DNA of 64,000 nt from Stutzerimonas frequens (GCF_024448335.1 NZ_JAMOHM010000006.1:186001-250000), one strand, 5' to 3'; positions 1 to 10,412 are shown, numbered from the stretch's first letter. Program-made: numbers and translations. The notes: a model not told the origin generated them from the letters alone.

Positions 1-336
1 CAGCTGCCGACGGGCCTCCAGGCTACTGTCGAGGCCAAGCAGCTTGAGCAGGTCGACGATCGAGGTACGCCAGTTCAGAGCTTCCGGGTGCTGAGCTGCC
101 TTGCCTTCCAGCTGTGCAACGACATTCACCCCCTTTTGTGTGGCCGACGGGCTGTTCAGGTCCATGTTCGGGGCGGTTGTGGCATTGCTTGTGGTAGAGG
201 GCCTGTCGTTGTCCAGCGTGATGCCCTCCGCGTTCGACCGTCCGGCATCGGCCGGTGGAACGTCCGCCTTGCGCTGCGTCTCGTTGGAGACGTCGCCGAG
301 GCCAAGCTTTGCTTTGATCGTGTCGAAAAGTCCCAT
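1..336 (-). CDS. DUF3597 domain protein, 3' end cut by window edge
   Basis: The reading frame starts MGLFDTIKAKLG and runs off the left edge after 112 codons. The last visible residues (DWRTS-like NWRTSIVDLLKLLGLDSSLEAR) match the C-terminal part of the DUF3597 family as I remember it. The middle (about residues 25-65) is Ser/Thr/Asn-rich and looks like a flexible linker. A good Shine-Dalgarno (GGAGG read on the minus strand, about 345-350) precedes the ATG. Function is unknown. The family is small, cytosolic and often annotated with a LysM-like N-terminus, which I do not see clearly here. Confidence 0.75.
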   Translation of the reverse strand, partial: MGLFDTIKAKLGLGDVSNETQRKADVPPADAGRSNAEGITLDNDRPSTTSNATTAPNMDLNSPSATQKGVNVVAQLEGKAAQHPEALNWRTSIVDLLKLLGLDSSLEARRQL

Positions 337-430
337 GGGGCGGTTCCTCCGTGCTGTCGAGTGTGAGCGTTCGACAGCGAACCGGGGCAACCCATTCGTA
401 GCCACAGGTCGGATGAACCCCTGCGGGCGT

Positions 431-799
431 TCAGCCGTGTTCGAGCCAGGTCAGGGCGTCGCTTTCCTGATGCAAGTCGAACGCCTTGATGGTCAGCCCG
501 GGAATCAGCAGCCCCTCGACTTCGCTGATCCGGCGCAACCAGTCCTTGCCGGCGATCACGGCACAGCGATCGAAGCGGCGGATGAAGCGAAACAGTTGCG
601 GCAGCCGTGACAGTTCGACCGCCACCGCACCGAGGGTCGGTAGGTCGAATTCGTCGATGCGATACAGCATCCGCCCGTGATTGATGCCCTCGGACTTGAA
701 CAACAGGTCGTCCAGCGCTGCGCGCATGGCGTCACTGTCAAGCCTGCCGGACAGGATGACATCGATACGGTCGGGGGCGACGCGTGTCACTCGGAACAT
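431..799 (-). CDS. SpoIIAA/STAS-like protein
   Basis: A 122-residue protein beginning MFRVTRVAPDRIDVILSGRL. The alternating beta-strand pattern, the 'G.LDSDAMRAALDDLL' segment and the length fit the SpoIIAA-like (STAS superfamily) proteins common in Pseudomonas. Members are cytosolic and often hypothetical. A phospho-acceptor serine at the canonical STAS position is not obvious, so an anti-sigma antagonist role should not be assumed. It stands alone between a DUF3597 gene and ppiC on the same strand. No partner kinase or sigma factor is adjacent. Confidence 0.65.
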   Translation of the reverse strand: MFRVTRVAPDRIDVILSGRLDSDAMRAALDDLLFKSEGINHGRMLYRIDEFDLPTLGAVAVELSRLPQLFRFIRRFDRCAVIAGKDWLRRISEVEGLLIPGLTIKAFDLHQESDALTWLEHG

Positions 800-918
800 G
801 AGCCTTTCCTCGCAGTTGGGTCTGCTCTAGAGGATAGGCCGGAAATGACGAACCGCGAGGGGAAGGGAGGGCGCAGCCTGGCGTCTCCCCACGCAGCAGG
901 CGCGGGGAGACGCTTCAA

Positions 919-1200
919 TCAGTCCTGGCGGCTGGTCACTTCCAGCAGGTGATAACCGAACTGGGTCTTCACCGGGCCTTGCACCTGATTCAGCGGGGCG
1001 CTGAACACGACGGTGTCGAATTCCTTGACCATCTGGCCGGGGCCGAACGAACCCAGGTCGCCGCCCTGACGGCTGGATGGGCAGGTGGAGTTTTCCTTGG
1101 CGACTTCGGCGAAGTCGGCACCGCCTTCGATGGCGGCTTTCAGTTCATTGCACTTGGCTTCGGTGGAAACCAGGATGTGGCGGGCGGTAGCGCGTGCCAT
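919..1200 (-). CDS. ppiC: Parvulin-type peptidyl-prolyl isomerase PpiC
   Basis: A 93-residue single-domain parvulin. It has ARHILVSTEAKCNELKAAIE at the start, the FAEVAKENSTCPS...GGDLGSFGPGQMVKEFD core, and ends in FGYHLLEVTSR. Length matches E. coli PpiC (93 residues) and there is no signal peptide, so it is cytoplasmic. It catalyses cis-trans isomerisation of peptidyl-prolyl bonds. An AGAGGAG ribosome-binding site lies just upstream of the ATG. It is monocistronic, with a divergent small coiled-coil gene about 150 bp away. Confidence 0.93.
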   Translation of the reverse strand: MARATARHILVSTEAKCNELKAAIEGGADFAEVAKENSTCPSSRQGGDLGSFGPGQMVKEFDTVVFSAPLNQVQGPVKTQFGYHLLEVTSRQD

Positions 1201-1354
1201 GGGGACTCTCCTCTTCAGATAGGCTGCCGAGGCTACCGCAAACCTGTGGTATTGGCGATCGGGCCGCGTGGCATTGAAGGCTTAATGAAGGCCCCCGGCG
1301 ACCTTCCTTTCGGGTACTCTCGCGCGCTTTTTCATCGGACCCGGAAAACGCTCC

Positions 1355-1585
1355 ATGCTTGATAGCACCCTTGCGCAACTTGAAAACGTCATCAACGATC
1401 TGCTGCAGCGCAACCAGAGCCTCAGCGAGCACTGTGTCTTGCTCGAGCAGCAGCTGCAGCAGGCACGTGAGGAGAACGACAATCTGCAGCTGGCTGCGCT
1501 AGAGCAGGAAGACCGGCAGGGCGCTACCCTGGCGCGGCTGCAGGCGCTGGTGGAGCGTGCAGCTGGCAGTAGTAGCGCCGGATGA
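1355..1585 (+). CDS. TIGR02449-family small coiled-coil protein
   Basis: A 76-residue, almost entirely helical protein. Leu/Gln/Glu heptads run from LAQLENVINDLLQ through LEQQLQQAREENDNLQLAAL, a ZapB-like coiled coil. TIGR02449 proteins are typically encoded immediately before zapA in pseudomonads. Here the stop codon overlaps the zapA start (ATGA at 1582-1585), so the two are translationally coupled. A role in division-ring assembly is inferred from neighbourhood only. Confidence 0.75.
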   Translation: MLDSTLAQLENVINDLLQRNQSLSEHCVLLEQQLQQAREENDNLQLAALEQEDRQGATLARLQALVERAAGSSSAG

Positions 1586-1869
1586 CGGCGGATGGCGTTC
1601 AGGTGCTCAGGGTATTCGGCCGCGAATACTCGTTCCGCGCGCCGCCCAGCCAGGATGCTCTGCTGCAGGAGGCGGCGGCCTTGCTGCAGCAGCATCTGGC
1701 CGATAGCCAGCGGCAGTTTCCTAACGCCACGGGCGACAAGCTGCTAGTGCTGACTGCGCTCAATCTCTGCGTGCCGCTGCTGCAACAGAACGAGCAGATG
1801 CAGGATGTCGAGCAACGCATCGCTGCCAGCGTTGCCCGTATCAGTCAGCAGCTCGCGGCGCAGGGCTGA
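1582..1869 (+). CDS. zapA: Cell division protein ZapA family
   Basis: A 95-residue protein with the ZapA layout: an N-terminal beta region ('VQVLRVFGREYSFRAPP'), then 'LLQEAAALLQQHL', the conserved 'KLLVLTALNLC' helix, and a C-terminal coiled coil ('QNEQMQDVEQRIAASVARI'). ZapA binds and cross-links FtsZ filaments at midcell. It is coupled to the preceding TIGR02449 gene. In other pseudomonads the 6S RNA gene ssrS usually follows zapA. Here the convergent glpD begins only 20 bp downstream, so no 6S gene fits. This could therefore be a relocated or second zapA. Confidence 0.8.
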   Translation: MTADGVQVLRVFGREYSFRAPPSQDALLQEAAALLQQHLADSQRQFPNATGDKLLVLTALNLCVPLLQQNEQMQDVEQRIAASVARISQQLAAQG

Positions 1870-1888
1870 GCGGCTGCCTCAGGCTGCC

Positions 1889-3424
1889 TCAGGCTGCGTC
1901 GCTGCTGCGCGTGTTTTCGCTGACCGGCCGCTCTGTCAGGTAACGCTGCAGGCAAGCCATTTCCGGCTCGCTGAAGGCCAGCCCGAGCTTGGTGCGGCGC
2001 CAGAGGATGTCATCCACATGGGTTGCCCACTCCTCGCGCCGCAGGTAGTCGACTTCCTGCGTGTACAACTGCTGGCCGAGATCCTCGCCCAGTGCATCGA
2101 GCGAGCGCACTTCGCCCAGCATGCGCCACACCCGATTGCCGTAGAGGGTGGCCCAGCGCTTGGCCAGCGGTAGTTTCAGCCCCTGTACCTTGGCTACCAG
2201 CTCTTCGGCGAGCGCGTCGGCCGTGCTCATGCCTTCACCGCCAGGCAGTGCGGCCTGTGCCGTCCAGCTTTCACCCATGGCCGGGAAGAACGGCTTGAGC
2301 TGCACCATCGCCGACTCGGCGAGCTTGCGGTAGGTGGTGAGCTTGCCGCCGAACACCGAGAGCAGCGGTGCCTGCTTTTCTTCCGCCGCCAGCGACAGGG
2401 TGTAGTCGCGGGTAACCGCGGACGGGTTATCCGATTCGTCGTCGCACAGCGGCCGGACGCCGGCAAAGGTATGCACGATGTCCCTGGGCTCGAGCTGCTT
2501 GCGAAAGTGCGTGTTGGCCACGCCCAGTACGTAGGCGATCTCCTCCTCGCTGATGCTCACCTTGGCCGGGTCGCCACGGTATTCGCGGTCGGTGGTGCCG
2601 ATCATGGTGTAACGATCCAGGTAGGGGATGGCGAAGACGATGCGCCGATCCTCGTTCTGCATGATGTAGGCCTGCTCACCTTCATACAGCTTGGGCACGA
2701 TGATGTGACTGCCCTGAATCAGACGGATGCCGTACGGCGAGCGCTGTTGCAGGTTTTCGCCGATGAACTGTGCGACCCAGGGACCGGCCGCATTGACCAG
2801 TGCCTTGGCCTTTAGCGAGAAGCGGCTGCCGTCCTCGCGCTGCAGCTCGACATGCCAGATGCCGCCAGCACGCTTGGCGCTCAGGCACTGGGTGCGGGTA
2901 TGGATGTGCGCGCCTTTCTCCCGTGCCGCCATGGCGTTGAGCACCACCAGCCGCGCGTCGTCAACCCAGCAGTCCGAGTATTCGAAACCACGGGTGATCG
3001 CCGGCTTGAGCGGGCTATCGCTTCCGAAACGCAAACCCCGCGATGCCGGCAGCTTCTTGCGCATGCCCAGGTTGTCGTAAAGAAAAAGACCGGCACGGAT
3101 CATCCACGCCGGGCGCAGGTGCGGACGGTGGGGCAACACGAAGCGCATCGGCTTGACGATATGCGGTGCCTTGGCCAGCAGCACTTCACGCTCGGCCAGT
3201 GCCTCGCGGACGAGGCGGAACTCATAGTGCTCCAGATAGCGCAAACCACCGTGGATGAGCTTGCTGCTGGCCGATGACGTATGGCTGGCCAGGTCGTCGC
3301 GTTCGCAAAGGAACACAGACAGCCCGCGACCAGCTGCATCGGCAGCGATACCGACGCCATTGATACCGCCGCCGATCACGGCGACGTCATAGAGCTCGGA
3401 GACGGGCTGGGCGGAATGGGGCAC
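1889..3424 (-). CDS. glpD: Aerobic glycerol-3-phosphate dehydrogenase
   Basis: A 511-residue FAD enzyme that oxidises sn-glycerol-3-phosphate to DHAP at the inner face of the membrane and passes electrons to quinone. The N-terminal dinucleotide fold is clear (DVAVIGGGINGVGIAADAAG, about residues 13-32), followed by 'SSASSKLIHGGLRYLE', typical of GlpD. The C-terminal domain carries 'VHTFAGVRPLCDDES'. Length matches E. coli GlpD (501) with a short N-terminal extension. It is the last gene of the glp cluster but separated from glpR by 270 bp that hold its own operators, so it is probably transcribed separately under GlpR control. Confidence 0.97.
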   Translation of the reverse strand: MPHSAQPVSELYDVAVIGGGINGVGIAADAAGRGLSVFLCERDDLASHTSSASSKLIHGGLRYLEHYEFRLVREALAEREVLLAKAPHIVKPMRFVLPHRPHLRPAWMIRAGLFLYDNLGMRKKLPASRGLRFGSDSPLKPAITRGFEYSDCWVDDARLVVLNAMAAREKGAHIHTRTQCLSAKRAGGIWHVELQREDGSRFSLKAKALVNAAGPWVAQFIGENLQQRSPYGIRLIQGSHIIVPKLYEGEQAYIMQNEDRRIVFAIPYLDRYTMIGTTDREYRGDPAKVSISEEEIAYVLGVANTHFRKQLEPRDIVHTFAGVRPLCDDESDNPSAVTRDYTLSLAAEEKQAPLLSVFGGKLTTYRKLAESAMVQLKPFFPAMGESWTAQAALPGGEGMSTADALAEELVAKVQGLKLPLAKRWATLYGNRVWRMLGEVRSLDALGEDLGQQLYTQEVDYLRREEWATHVDDILWRRTKLGLAFSEPEMACLQRYLTERPVSENTRSSDAA

Positions 3425-3449
3425 GGGCTTCTCCTCGAAAACGAAAGGT

Positions 3450-3469
3450 CATGTTCGGTTTTGAACATG
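3450..3469. promoter_or_regulatory. Perfect palindrome, GlpR operator upstream of glpD
   Basis: CATGTTCGGTTTTGAACATG is an inverted repeat with 7-base perfect arms around a 6-base centre. It starts 26 bp upstream of the glpD ATG, where it would block transcription or the leader. The half-site TGTTCG is the one recognised by DeoR-family GlpR in enterobacteria and pseudomonads. GlpR is encoded next door. Confidence 0.8.
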
Positions 3470-3500
3470 CTATTCGCAAAAGAATCCGTGTGAAAGCAAA

Positions 3501-3540
3501 AATGTTCGGAAATAGATAAAAAAGAAAATATTCGAACCTT
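3501..3540. promoter_or_regulatory. Further GlpR half-sites in the glpD-glpR gap
   Basis: AATGTTCGGAAAT at 3501-3513 and ATATTCGAACCTT at 3528-3540 are two opposed GlpR-like half-sites separated by an A-rich stretch. They lie upstream of the palindrome at 3450 and would allow cooperative repressor binding over the glpD promoter. The A/T-rich spacer is a likely place for the glpD promoter itself. Identification is by similarity only. Confidence 0.5.
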
Positions 3541-3694
3541 GCGATTCTGGTTGGTTGTCGATGTTCGGCAGTCGTGAGGGATCGCGTAGCGTCGCCCGGC
3601 CAGATTCAGCCTGCCCGTAAGCGCTCGAATCCGTTGCCAGCGTTCGGTCATTACTGCGCGAGCGGGATTGCCCGCGGACGAGCTGCCGCCGAAC

Positions 3695-4453
3695 CTACTC
3701 GGCGATCTCCACTTGCACCTTGTGGCGGGCCAGCAGCTCGGCGAATACCTCGGAAGGTGCCGAGTCGGTGAACAGGCAGTCGATCTGCTCCAGGGAGCCG
3801 AGCCGGGTCATGGCGCTGCGGCCGAACTTGCTGGAGTCCGCGGCGAGGAAGACCTTGCGTGCGTTATGGATGATCGCCTGGGAGACGCGGACTTCCTGGT
3901 AGTCGAAGTCGAGCAGGGTGCCGTCCTCGTCGATGCCGCTGATGCCGATCAAGGCGAAATCGACCTTGAACTGGCTGATGAAGTCTGCGGTCGCCTGGCC
4001 CACCACGCCGCCGTCGCTGCGCACGTTGCCGCCTGCGATCAACACATCGAAGTCTTCCTTGGTGCTGAGGATGCTCGCCACATGCAGGTCATTGGTGATG
4101 ATCTTCAGATCGCGATGGTTGAGCAGGGCGCGGGCGATGGCTTCGGTGGTGGTGCCGATGTTGATGAACAGCGAAGCCTGGTCGGGGATGCGTGCGGCCA
4201 TGGCGGTGGCGATGCGCTGTTTTTCGTCACGCATCTGATGCGCGCGCTGGCTGTATGCAGTGTTCTGCACGCTGGAGTCGTGGGCCGCGCCGCCGTGGTA
4301 GCGCCGCAGCAGGCCGGCATCGCCCAGCTGATTGATGTCGCGGCGGATGGTCTGCGGGGTGACGGCGAAATGCCGGGCCAGTTCGTCGATGCTCACATAG
4401 CCGCGTTCGCGCACGAGTTCGAGAATGTTCTGCTGTCGGGGCGCCAGGCTCAT
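3695..4453 (-). CDS. glpR: DeoR-family glycerol regulon repressor
   Basis: A 252-residue DeoR-family repressor. The N-terminal winged helix-turn-helix is visible ([20 protein letters not shown] ... [13 protein letters not shown], residues 7-45). The C-terminal sugar-phosphate sensor domain contains '[17 protein letters not shown]' and '[14 protein letters not shown]'. GlpR represses the glp genes and is released by glycerol-3-phosphate. Length equals E. coli GlpR. It lies between glpK and glpD on the same strand, with possible operators just upstream of its own start, suggesting autoregulation. Confidence 0.95.
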   Translation of the reverse strand: MSLAPRQQNILELVRERGYVSIDELARHFAVTPQTIRRDINQLGDAGLLRRYHGGAAHDSSVQNTAYSQRAHQMRDEKQRIATAMAARIPDQASLFINIGTTTEAIARALLNHRDLKIITNDLHVASILSTKEDFDVLIAGGNVRSDGGVVGQATADFISQFKVDFALIGISGIDEDGTLLDFDYQEVRVSQAIIHNARKVFLAADSSKFGRSAMTRLGSLEQIDCLFTDSAPSEVFAELLARHKVQVEIAE

Positions 4454-4500
4454 GGGGCTTCCTTGTTCGCGGTGGTGGCGGAAGCATGCCCCAGTCTGAC

Positions 4501-4531
4501 GTTCGATTAAAGCGCGCTTTGTTCGAATTCG
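4501..4531. promoter_or_regulatory. GlpR-like half-sites before glpR
   Basis: GTTCGATTAA (4501-4510) and TTTGTTCGAATTCG (4518-4531) resemble the GlpR half-site TGTTCGATAA. They lie 48-78 bp upstream of the glpR start codon. They are imperfect and could reflect autoregulation. No clear -10/-35 pair was recognised. Confidence 0.4.
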
Positions 4532-4538
4532 CGCAATA

Positions 4539-4575
4539 CCGCGCCTGCCTGCGACCCGGTCGCGGGCAGGCGCGG
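4539..4575. terminator. GC-rich hairpin after glpK
   Basis: CCGCGCCTGCC (4539-4549) pairs with GGCAGGCGCGG (4565-4575), an 11-bp stem with a 15-base loop just after the glpK stop codon. There is no U-run on the minus strand, so it is more likely a 3'-end stabiliser or weak attenuator between glpK and glpR than a full intrinsic terminator. Confidence 0.4.
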
Positions 4576-4585
4576 GGTGGGCCTC

Positions 4586-6106
<1,521 letters not shown>

Positions 6107-6988
6107 TTAGCGAACTTTGCTGACATCGGGCTGCGCGGAGCCCATTTCGGCAGTGGCCTTTTCCTTGGGTTTCGGTGCATCGCAGGCGGCCGATCCGACG
6201 CCTGGCAAGTGTCGGCAGATGAGAGCCTTGTAACCTGCAGCGCCGAGGCAGGCACCGAGAATCGGGGCGAAGATCGGAACCAGGAAATACGGGATGTCTC
6301 GCCCGCCGGTGAAGGCCACGTCACCCCAGCCGGCAAAGAAGGTCATCAGTTTAGGCCCGAAATCCCGCGCGGGATTCATCGCGAAGCCGGTCAGCGGTCC
6401 CATTGCGCCGCCGATCACGGCGATCAGCAGGCCGATCAGTAAAGGTGCGAGCGGGCCGCTGGGCAGACCGTTGCCGTCGTCGGTGATGGCCATGATCATC
6501 GCCAGCAGAATGGCGGTGATGACGACCTCCACCAGAAATGCCTGGCCGAACGACAACGAGGCGTGGGGGTAGGTGGAGAAGATCGATGCGAGTTCGAGGC
6601 TCTCGACACTGCCGCGAACCATTTGCTGGGCCTGTTCGAAATCGAAAAACAGACTGCTGTACAGCCCGTAGACCAGCGCCGAAGAACAGAAGGCGCCGGC
6701 CACCTGCGCCAGGATGTAGGCCGGAACGCGGTGCCGCTCGAAGGTGCCGAACAGCCACAGTGCGATGGTGACAGCCGGGTTCAGGTGGGCACCGGAGACG
6801 CCGGCGGCGAGGTACACCGCCATCGAAACGCCGATGCCCCAGATAATGCTGATTTCCCACAGCCCCAGGTCGGCACCGCCGAGCTTGAGCGCTGCGACGC
6901 AGCCGGTACCGAAGAAGATAAGCAGGGCAGTGCCGAGAAATTCGGCGATGCATTGTCCCTTGAGCGTCGGGACGATGGGCGTACTCAT
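6107..6988 (-). CDS. glpF: Glycerol uptake facilitator (aquaglyceroporin)
   Basis: An MIP-family channel of 293 residues with six expected membrane helices. Both signature loops are present: HLNPAVT and MNPARD, the second having the Asp typical of glycerol-conducting members. The frame is open further upstream to a GTG at 7030. I chose the ATG at 6988 (MSTPIVPTLKGQ) because conserved sequence begins there and the upstream DNA holds operator-like sites. The C-terminal tail ends in a Lys/Glu-rich stretch. First gene of the glpFK operon. Confidence 0.95.
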   Translation of the reverse strand: MSTPIVPTLKGQCIAEFLGTALLIFFGTGCVAALKLGGADLGLWEISIIWGIGVSMAVYLAAGVSGAHLNPAVTIALWLFGTFERHRVPAYILAQVAGAFCSSALVYGLYSSLFFDFEQAQQMVRGSVESLELASIFSTYPHASLSFGQAFLVEVVITAILLAMIMAITDDGNGLPSGPLAPLLIGLLIAVIGGAMGPLTGFAMNPARDFGPKLMTFFAGWGDVAFTGGRDIPYFLVPIFAPILGACLGAAGYKALICRHLPGVGSAACDAPKPKEKATAEMGSAQPDVSKVR

Positions 6989-7038
6989 GCGCGGAGCCTC
7001 GTTCGTTTGTTTTTGTTTTATTCCGAGCACTGCGTTGG

Positions 7039-7110
7039 TTCGGAATTGTTCGGAAACGAAAACTTAGAGGCAATAAAAGCCGCTGTCAAAGTAAAAATTC
7101 GAACATTTTA
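7039..7110. promoter_or_regulatory. GlpR operators and promoter region of glpFK
   Basis: TTGTTCGGAAACGAAAAC (about 7047-7064) matches the GlpR consensus pattern GTTCGATAACGAAC well. A second site, AAAATTCGAACATTTT (7093-7108), lies 30 bp further upstream, and TTCGGAATTG sits at 7039-7048. The block lies 50-120 bp upstream of the glpF start and is A/T-rich compared with its surroundings. It is the expected place for GlpR repression of glpFK. Confidence 0.6.
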
Positions 7111-7214
7111 CGGGCGCGCTGCGGGAACAAATGAGCGTGCCTGCTGTCGCTGCGCGTCTTAGCCGTGACCGATGCAGCCTTTCCAACCTGTAGGCATTGG
7201 AAACCGTCGGTGTC

Positions 7215-7979
7215 TTAGCGCCGACGCCGCCAGAGGCGCCAGCCGAGCAGCAGATCGTCAGCCATCGGCACCAGCGCCAGTGCCAACAGCAAGGCGGCCA
7301 GCGGGACCGTGGCGATGAAGCCGAAATGCTTGAAGCCGATGGCGCCGCTCAAGCCGCCGACGAAGAAGCTCATCACCATCAGCAGGTTGATACGCAGGCG
7401 CTGCCGGTTGGCCCGCACCGGTGGCATGTCGTCATGACGATTGCGGTTGAAGTAGATCAGCCGGCCCAGCTCGATGCCGATATCGGTCACCATCCCGGTG
7501 ATATGGGTGGTGCGCACCTCGGCGTTGGAAAGCTTGGTGATGATCGCGTTCTGCAGGCCCATGATGAAGCACAGCAGGACCACGGTCAGCGGCACAAAAA
7601 ACCCGGGAACCAACATCAGCCGCGCGCCGAGGATGCCGAACAGCAGCAACAGTGCGGCTTCCAGCGCCAGCGGTAGCGCGTACTGGCTGTGCAGCCGGCG
7701 CCGCCGCGAGAAGTTGATCATCAGCGTCGAGCACATCGCGCCGAGGATGAACGAGAGCAGTGCGCCGAAGCCGGCCAGGGCCAGGTCGGTGGCGCCGAGC
7801 GCGAGGTTATCGGCCATTGCCGAAACGATACCGGTCATGTGCGAGGTGTACTGCTGAACGGCGATGAATCCGCCGGCATTGGCGGCCCCCGCTACGAAGG
7901 CGAGGCACAGGCCAAGCTGGCGATTGCTATGGACGGTCCGTCGACGATCGGTCAGACGACGGGCGTACTTGATCGGCAT
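7215..7979 (-). CDS. YoaK family (DUF1275) inner-membrane protein
   Basis: A 254-residue polytopic membrane protein. The family signature region is visible: 'AGAANAGGFIAVQQYTSHMTG' near residues 30-50 and 'MGLQNAIITKLSNAEVRTTH' followed by 'ITGMVTDIGIELGR'. About six hydrophobic helices are interrupted by basic loops (RRRRLHS, RNRHDD), and the C-terminus is Arg-rich. Function of YoaK/DUF1275 proteins is unknown. It is monocistronic, between glpF and a helicase on the same strand. Confidence 0.88.
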   Translation of the reverse strand: MPIKYARRLTDRRRTVHSNRQLGLCLAFVAGAANAGGFIAVQQYTSHMTGIVSAMADNLALGATDLALAGFGALLSFILGAMCSTLMINFSRRRRLHSQYALPLALEAALLLLFGILGARLMLVPGFFVPLTVVLLCFIMGLQNAIITKLSNAEVRTTHITGMVTDIGIELGRLIYFNRNRHDDMPPVRANRQRLRINLLMVMSFFVGGLSGAIGFKHFGFIATVPLAALLLALALVPMADDLLLGWRLWRRRR

Positions 7980-8054
7980 GGCAGGCTCGCGTTCGGCAGC
8001 AAAGCGGCGATTATAGAGCGGCCGACCTGGCTGGATCGTGGTTGGCGAAAATTC

Positions 8055-10412
8055 TCAGCGTCGCCGTCCGGCCTTGCGGCCGCCGCGTCGTGCTGCCCGT
8101 GGCTTGCGCTGGCGTGACAGTTCACGGGTGATGGCATCGTTGAGCAGCTTGCGCGCGTCTTCACCGTCGTCGTGCTCGGGAAAATGCTCGGGCAGGCTAC
8201 GGGACAGGTGCAGGTAGGTTTCCACCACATGCAGCGTGCTTTCCAGGCTGGCCAAATCGCTGCCGAGCAGCAGTTTGGGCATCGGGATGGCGTGGCCTTC
8301 GGCGACTCGCTTGATCCAACGCTGGGCATGCTGACTGGCCGGGCTGTCGAAGCCGCCGCGGATCGGCGTGCAGGCGAACGTCCAGCGCAGCCAGAGCGGA
8401 ATCTTCGGGTCGTCGATCAGTTCGATCCATTCGGCCAGTTCGTCCGGCAGCACCGAGATGAACGCCTCGCCGTAATTGATGTTGCGGTTGAAGGTCAGCC
8501 AGGCGCGCAGCAGGCTCGGCTCGCCCATCAGTTCGGAAATGGCGGACAGGTGATCGATGGACGGGCGCACCTGAAACTGGCTCAGGTCCACCGGCGCATC
8601 CGGGCTGTTGAACAGGCGGCGGATGGACTTGAGCGTCTGCGGGTCCAGCGCGGTGATCTCGCCGCTGTCGTGGTGACCGAAACGCCCGGCGCGGCCGCCG
8701 ATCTGCTTGACCTCCTGCACCTTGAGCTGGCGATTCTGGATGCCGTCGAATTTCTCATCGGTATAGAAACACAGCGTGTGCGCCGGCAGGTTGAGGCCCA
8801 TGCCGACCGCATCGGTAGCGACCATGATGTCCGCCTCGCCCTCGCGGAAGCGCCTGGCCTGGTCGCGTCGGACCTCGGGCGAGAGCGCACCGTAGACTAC
8901 CGAGACGCTCTTGCCGGCACTCTCGAGCATGCCCTTGAGCTCCAGCACCAGCTTGCGGCTGAACGCCACCAGCAGCGAGCCGGGTTCCAGCCTTTCCAGC
9001 GTCGTGGCGTGGCGGGCGACTTCAACCGGGGACAGGCGCTTGGTGCGCTGCACAACCAGCTTGTCCTTGCACAGATCGCAAAGCGTGCGCAACGAGGGTT
9101 CGATCAGCGCTGGCCCGGTCATCATCAGTTGCGGCGTATGGGCGCTGACCAGTGCATCGACCCAGGCCCAGCCACGTTGCGAGTCGGCCATCATCTGTAC
9201 CTCGTCGACCACCACCACATCCCAATGCTGATGGCGGAAACGCGCGAACTCCTCCACGGTGCAGCAGAAGTGTGTGGCGCCTTCGCGGATGATTTCTTCC
9301 TCGCCGGTCACAAGTGAGCAGGGCACGCCCATCGCCTCAATGCGCTCCTGGTTTTCCAGCGCCATCAGGCGCAGCGGCGACAGGTAGATGCCGTGCTCGG
9401 CCGCAGCCATCGCCTCGATAGAGCGGTGCGTCTTGCCGCTATTGGTCGGGCCGAGCAGGGCGGTCCAGCGTCGCGTCAGGCGCCGGGCCGGGTAGAGCTT
9501 GTGGTAGTGGACGAAGCGCGGGTTGTTCTCCAGCAGCACGGCAAACGCCATCTTTTCCTCGTGCTCGCGGCGGGCGGCACGGATCGCCTTGCGCATGCGG
9601 CCGGGTTCCAGGGCGATGAGCTCGGTAAGACGCTTGTGCCCGAGCAGTTGCAGGTCGAAATCGCCGGCGAGCTCGAGCATGCGCTCGAAGGTGGCCTGCA
9701 GCTCGTCGCGATCCTGGCGCTTCCAGGCCTCGACTTCCGCCACGCTGAGCAGATGATCCTGGCCGGAAGGAACCCGCCGCGGCAGTTCGAGGGTGAGATT
9801 GTCGCGCTGCAAGGCCACCACGTAGCGCAGCTCATGGCGAATCTCGTTGAGGGTGGCGATGGCATGCGGCAGAAATTCATCAACCCGTGGCAGTTCCGGG
9901 CGGATGCGCGCCAGGCACCGCTGCCGCTCGTCCTCGTCCATTTCGGAGAAGGGCCGTTCGAGCACCTGCAGCCGATTGCGCACATAGCGCTGCACGGCCT
10001 GTTTCAGGTTGTCGGCGAAATCGTCGCGCCGCGGGCTATCGTCCAGACGCAGCGCCCAGTCCGGCTCCAGCAGATGGACCGGCGAGCCCAGGCTGAAGGT
10101 CTTCTCGCTGCCGAACACATCCACGCTGCAGTGGATCTCGCCGAGATCACGGCTGACGACCCGATCGAGCAACTCGTCTGCAGCAGGTGCCGCCAGCAGT
10201 TCATCCACCGCCTGCCCATGCAGCCCCAACCAGAACGCCTTGGCCGCGCGAGCCAAGCCGACGATGGGGTAGCCGATGTACGGGGTGAACCACTTTTCCT
10301 GGTGATGCTTCTTCGCGGTGAATTCCGGATATCGCGCCGTTGCCCAGTCGAGGAAGCGCGCCAGACGTTCGAGCCTGATGGATTTGAACTGCTTGCCCCC
10401 GGTCTTGGCCAT
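8055..10412 (-). CDS. SUV3-like ATP-dependent RNA helicase
   Basis: A 785-residue superfamily-2 helicase. Motif I (LLGPTNSGKTHRS, about residue 320), motif II (DEVQ, about 403), motif VI (QIGGRAGRFG) and a SUV3-type C-terminal region are present. A roughly 300-residue N-terminal region precedes the helicase core, and the tail is Arg/Lys-rich (RKPRAARRGGRKAGRRR). Mitochondrial SUV3 relatives unwind RNA for degradation, and a bacterial RNA-turnover role is inferred. The ATG at 10412 (MAKTGGKQ), preceded by AAAGGTG, is preferred over the in-frame GTG nine bases upstream. Confidence 0.88.
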   Translation of the reverse strand: MAKTGGKQFKSIRLERLARFLDWATARYPEFTAKKHHQEKWFTPYIGYPIVGLARAAKAFWLGLHGQAVDELLAAPAADELLDRVVSRDLGEIHCSVDVFGSEKTFSLGSPVHLLEPDWALRLDDSPRRDDFADNLKQAVQRYVRNRLQVLERPFSEMDEDERQRCLARIRPELPRVDEFLPHAIATLNEIRHELRYVVALQRDNLTLELPRRVPSGQDHLLSVAEVEAWKRQDRDELQATFERMLELAGDFDLQLLGHKRLTELIALEPGRMRKAIRAARREHEEKMAFAVLLENNPRFVHYHKLYPARRLTRRWTALLGPTNSGKTHRSIEAMAAAEHGIYLSPLRLMALENQERIEAMGVPCSLVTGEEEIIREGATHFCCTVEEFARFRHQHWDVVVVDEVQMMADSQRGWAWVDALVSAHTPQLMMTGPALIEPSLRTLCDLCKDKLVVQRTKRLSPVEVARHATTLERLEPGSLLVAFSRKLVLELKGMLESAGKSVSVVYGALSPEVRRDQARRFREGEADIMVATDAVGMGLNLPAHTLCFYTDEKFDGIQNRQLKVQEVKQIGGRAGRFGHHDSGEITALDPQTLKSIRRLFNSPDAPVDLSQFQVRPSIDHLSAISELMGEPSLLRAWLTFNRNINYGEAFISVLPDELAEWIELIDDPKIPLWLRWTFACTPIRGGFDSPASQHAQRWIKRVAEGHAIPMPKLLLGSDLASLESTLHVVETYLHLSRSLPEHFPEHDDGEDARKLLNDAITRELSRQRKPRAARRGGRKAGRRR

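Noticed and set aside
4539-4575. Considered as a true intrinsic terminator of glpFK
   Set aside because: There is no U-run on the minus strand. It is kept only as a hairpin with low confidence.
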